Assembly: GCA_014058105.1 (NCBI GenBank)
Contig: JACGCM010002493.1
Location: forward strand, 434,001 to 498,000
Reading direction: 5' to 3'
Origin: Kingdonia uniflora
Lineage: Eukaryota; Streptophyta; Magnoliopsida; Ranunculales; Circaeasteraceae
DNA: 64,000 nucleotides
The translations under genes were made by a program, and so were the position numbers. Below the pieces are notes generated by a model. That model did not search any database. It saw only the letters and a program-made list of their open reading frames with translations, and had not been told where the DNA came from. This document shows positions 60,240-64,000 of this stretch, piece by piece; position 1 is the stretch's first letter; the number at the start of each line of letters is the position of its first letter.

Positions 60240-62779
60240 TGTCACCCCCCAAAATCCGGTAATCGGTAGCTTGACCAATTACTAGATTCTAAGTAGTGCA
60301 AGTCGGGGAATCCAAATATTCTACCCCACAAATAGCCAAGCCGTAGACAAATTCTGGCTCGGCTATTCACATATAGCAATAATCATCAGAGTAAAGAAAT
60401 GAAATAACAACATAGCGGAAACAAAAAACATATATACATATCTGACATAAATATATACAATGTCCAAAATATGGTACAGTAACAAACGCTGAGATAATAA
60501 CAAAAGTCTAAACTAAAACTGGTCGGCAACGTTAACTGCTCCAAATACTGTTGAGGCTCTCAGCAACTCAAACTACTCAACCTCTGAAAGGGGGGAAACA
60601 ATGCGAGAGTGAGCAAAACCACGGCTCACTGAATACCCAACAAGTCTAAATAACATACTAGTAAACAAATACAGATAAAGGGAGGGAAGTGAAACAGATA
60701 GAGTAAGTTAAAGTAAAATAATAGTAACTAATAAATTCATGATCCAAGTAACTGAGTAGTAAGAACAGAAAGGAAATATAAGAGTAACCAGAGTGAGAAT
60801 AAGGAATATAAGAAAAGGAGGGAATGGGACAATGAGGGAAAGATGCAATGATATGCCAATGATGTGATATGTGCTAAGTTCTAAATGCTAAATGAGTTGA
60901 TGTTGAAAAGGTGATGCAGTCCTATTACAATAATTAATGGTTGATCAACCGCTAGCATGTTTGACTTAAAGAGATCTGTTAAAGGGATACAATGGGTACG
61001 ATTTTTGTCAAGCTCGACCAAGCTAGTGGATACTCACTTGATCAAAGTGTTCCGGGCTTTTCAACCCACGGAGCCAACGTCCGAACTGTATTTCATTCCG
61101 AGGAGTTTCAACCTCAAGGATAAGCCCTGTACCGGATTGTAAATACTTTCTCATACCTTCCCACACTCCCGGATGGGTTTATAAGGTATGATAGTATCCA
61201 TCCTGGACCCACCTACTATTTCAACCCGATGTAGAACTCTTGAGATCCTATCGGAGGTCAAGCGATGAAGAGCTTTGTTATGTATCCGATCTCGATAAGT
61301 TAAAAGAGTTTGCATGATTTGAAAGGATGTAACAGATCCCAATGATCCCAATGTAACAGCCGTGAACCCGACAAACAAACATAGGATAACCACCTACAGA
61401 AGAGCGTGACAACAATCCTAAACAAAATGCCCAATGACTTGGTTGCACAATCTAAACCGATAAAACAGTAACCTAACCGTTATCACAACTAAACAACCTT
61501 AGTCTCTAGAAGACTGATCCCAACAACAAGAATGCAACTACTAGTAACTACACTAATAACTTCTAGCAAAACCCAAAGCCAATGTAACTATAGTAACTAA
61601 AGAGTTAACAATTATACGGAGAAGTAATATGAAAATAAGCCCTAACTGATCACAACACTTTTATGCTCAGAGTACTACTGATCACAACAATTATACGGAG
61701 AAGTAATATGAAGGAAATCCCGAGTCCTGCACAAAACCAACCCAAAAACCCAATTATGATCTACGGAAAAGCAAATGGAACGCTTGGTAATCTAACATAC
61801 ACCAGGAACAACAAGCAGCCAACAATTTTAGGAAACGAGAATAAAATCCAGACCCTAGAAATCAAACCCTATGCCAAATCAATCAGAATTGACAGAAAGG
61901 AATAAGGGAATTACTTACCGAGGATAGGAGAAGAGATCGCGGCGAAGCTGAGGAAGAATCCGCGAGTGAAGAAGAAGGTTGGATTAGGAGTGAGGAGGAG
62001 AGAGGAAAAGGTTAGGGAGAGGAGAAAGTGAAGGAGTGAAGAGAGGAATGAAAAAATGAAGTATATAAACCCAGACGCAGCTGAAATCGTGCCTCTGTTC
62101 GGACAGGAAAGATCCTGTTCGAATAGGACAAGGCTTGTTCGAACAGAATGTTGCAGGAATGAAAGAAAACTATCCCTGGAAGATCCTGTTCGAACAGACA
62201 AAGTCCTGTTCGAACAGAACTGGTCTGTTCAAAAACTGGACTTACCAGAAAAGCTATGGAATTGCCGAGAAACACCACAGACTACCCCGGGTACCCCGGA
62301 ACTCCATGGACCACCTCCACCACCACACAAACACTTCTACAAACCCAACCAAGGTTCCCCAAGGTGAACACACCACCTCTACCACCCCTCGGCAACCAAA
62401 AAGCCTAAGCCCCCAAAATGGAATCTTTTCCTCGGGCGACCCCGAAAATACACCGGCCACTCCAACGGTTCACCGGAACCACCCAAAATCACACACAGAA
62501 TACATAAATACTACTACCAAACTTTTTACAGGCTCCCAAGGCCACAAAACCACCTCTAACTCCAAAACACCTCCGAACCGCCCAAAACTACTAAATGAAT
62601 CTAATACTAAACCACCAAAAGGAATAAATTGATGCATAAAGGATGAGTAGAATGGATAAAAGAGTACATGCGGAAAATAAATGCGGAACTTAACGTGAAG
62701 GAATGGAATATAATATGCAATAAGATTAAGAATAGGATTAAGAGTGAATATTAGGAATAATTAAATATGGGTCATTACA
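60240..62779. mobile_element. Solo LTR (2540 bp) of another LTR retrotransposon
   Basis: Starts TGTCACCCCCCAAAATCC and ends GGGTCATTACA, i.e. TG...CA termini. It is flanked by a perfect 5-bp duplication CCCTG (60235-60239 and 62780-62784). The host gag reading frame resumes across the site, showing a clean insertion. No gag-pol of its own is present, as expected after recombination between two LTRs. It holds a cluster of CTGTTCGAACAG-like palindromes at about 62095-62240. TGTCACxCCCC is a start seen in large gypsy LTRs; transcription direction was not determined. Confidence 0.88.
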
Positions 62780-62784
62780 CCCTG

Positions 62785-63890
62785 GTCTCGATTTTGATCG
62801 ATTTCTTTATTTTTAGCTTCATTCTCGAGGAACTTTTGGATGTCAATGACATAATTGTGGAGTCGTCCAGCTAATTGGATACGACGAAAGATTCGTATAA
62901 GAAAATAACATGGGTCAGTCTCATGGCTATGTACATTGTGATACTGACATAGTGGTCTGTTGGGAAGATCAGGTATTGTCTGGGGTGCGCGATAACATTT
63001 ATTTCCCTCTATCGTCAGTAAGATAATGGAGAGAGTTATTGTTATTAGTGGCAGAACGGGAACAGGTCTGCTGGGTTTGTCGTCCCTTCTTTTATGTTGT
63101 CGGTATTTCTGTCGCATTGTTTAGGCGCTTCAGGAGGGACTGTTCGCTGAGACGGGGTCGAAGAAGTTTCTCTAGAATGGATTACAAATGTGTTTTTCAT
63201 TTTATCCTTTTTTGATCGCTCCAGTTTGATGTAGTTATTCACCACATCAATCATCTCAGTAACTTTACGCAGCTTACGCAAAGTAAGTTCTTCTCAAACT
63301 TTTGAGTCAATGTGTAGGGCGGAGGTTATTCTTTTAGGCTCATGTTGAAGAGTCGACATAACATGTGGTTGAGTTTAAAATATAACCCAACTGCGACTTT
63401 GAAATGTCGAACATGTGTAAGCGGGTCGGTCAGGCCTGCATACTGAATAAATTTGGGCATATGGAAATTGTCTGGGATGGGCATGACTTCGATATGAGAG
63501 GATATAGGGTTCGTCTCAATCCTATCAAGCGCAAATCTTCGACCTAGAATGTCAAAGTTGATTGCATGGATCCTGTTGTTAAAGTTGTCTAAGGTAAGGA
63601 ACTGTTGCAGGGGAAATTGTACAGCTGCAATTTGAGGAATAAAATCTCCTTGTCTTTCCGGTCCCAATCGATCTCTAATTGATCTTCTTTCAGGCGATGG
63701 GGTTTGATGACGCGTGTGTCGACTTCCTTAAGTTGTCGATGCTGAGAATGTAAGGCTAAAATGACAGGAGGCTCTGTTTGGGTTCCTAAATCTGGATTGG
63801 GAAATCCGTGGCTCATCATCTCTCGGTGGATCATCGCGTTGAATTGCTCTTGATCTATGATCACTTCGGGCGAGGGGAGGGGAAGTTTGC
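62785..63890 (-). pseudogene. Tat element gag (broken)
   Basis: Minus strand, from MIIDQEQFNAMIHREMMSHG through DRKDKEILFLK. Next come RIETNPISSHIEVMPIPDNF, MPKFIQYAGLTDPLTHVRHF (the capsid entry of Tat gags), then RKLRKVTEMIDVVNNYIKLE. A CxxC-like piece with histidines (PLCQYHNVHSHETDPCYFL) and LAGRLHNYVIDIQKFLENEA end at the solo-LTR insertion. Shifts near 63326, 63281 and 63117 and a stop break it. Upstream gag sequence and the 5' LTR lie beyond 64000. Confidence 0.82.
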
Positions 63891-64000
63891 CGACCAGTGA
63901 GCCGATCCTGTGTTCTCCTCGGTCATTCTATTTCTTTTTGATGTGTCTGACTTTGTTGATCTAAGGCTTTTCACCGTTCGTCTCTCTCTATTTGAAGTGC

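Larger units (their letters stand above)
52404..64000 (-). mobile_element. Tat-lineage Ty3 element (partial, 5' LTR outside the window)
   Basis: Order on the minus strand is gag, protease, RT, RNase H, second RNase H, integrase, minisatellite, then a gene on the opposite strand, and probably the 3' LTR further left. The dual RNase H, the YIDD RT, the tandem repeats downstream of pol and an antisense extra ORF before the 3' LTR are together the known plan of Tat elements (Ogre, Retand, Grande types). It is interrupted by the solo LTR at 60240-62779. The left boundary given is only that of the antisense promoter; the true end is probably near 50.2 kb. Confidence 0.75.

Noticed and set aside
62056..62632. 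Overlapping open frames of 103 and 165 residues on the plus strand within the solo LTR
   Set aside because: Pro/Thr/His-rich translation of a C-rich LTR segment. It overlaps in two frames and lies in non-coding LTR DNA.

Overview
This is a 64 kb piece of a plant nuclear genome, almost certainly from a eudicot. Spliced genes with GT-AG introns, a SWEET sugar transporter, a plant-type RanBPM homologue, a PDR-type ABCG transporter and plant lineages of nearly every transposon order point that way. The sequence is AT-rich with long non-coding stretches. No rRNA, tRNA, CRISPR or prokaryotic feature was seen.

Layout. 1-0.94 kb: N-terminal part of a Helitron Rep/helicase protein (minus strand, two in-frame stops). 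5.2-8.6 kb: six clean exons of a RanBPM-like gene (LisH-CTLH-CRA), with no SPRY half found in the window. 9.86-11.8 kb: a complete six-exon SWEET gene (240 aa), the best intact gene here. 12.3-13.0 kb: a Ty3-type gag relic. 14.0-14.7 kb: possible exons of an unrecognised minus-strand gene. 17.1-24.9 kb: the first half of an ABCG/PDR gene (minus strand), dead by at least five stops and a frameshift, with a 4.7 kb Mutator-like element (MULE) in one intron. The MULE has ~190 bp terminal inverted repeats, carries a FAR1/FHY3-like transposase, and also holds exon-like sequence of unknown origin. 28.0-28.5 kb: LINE RNase H relic. 29.5-29.7 kb: DUF4283 relic.

29.8-44.3 kb is interpreted as one CACTA (En/Spm) element of 14.5 kb, bounded by CACTAT termini and AGT target duplications. 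A LINE lies inside it, and inside the LINE a Ty3 chromovirus-like element (36187-41404, 5-bp duplication GAAGG): a three-level nest. 46.9-47.4 kb is a dense cluster of ACGT-core motifs. 48.7-50.1 kb is a degenerate Ty1/copia gag plus protease fragment.

52.4-64 kb is a large Ty3 element of the Tat (Ogre/Retand-like) type on the minus strand, with gag, protease, RT, two RNase H domains and integrase. A gypsy-type-transposon ORF on the opposite strand has its own G-box/TATA promoter-like sequence. A ~60-bp minisatellite separates the two convergent coding blocks. A 2.54 kb solo LTR with a perfect CCCTG duplication splits gag from protease.

The genes do not form a pathway. The window shows two likely host genes beside a graveyard of nested transposons. 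The most informative parts are the Tat element with its antisense ORF and minisatellite, the CACTA-LINE-gypsy nest, and the MULE with possible captured exons.
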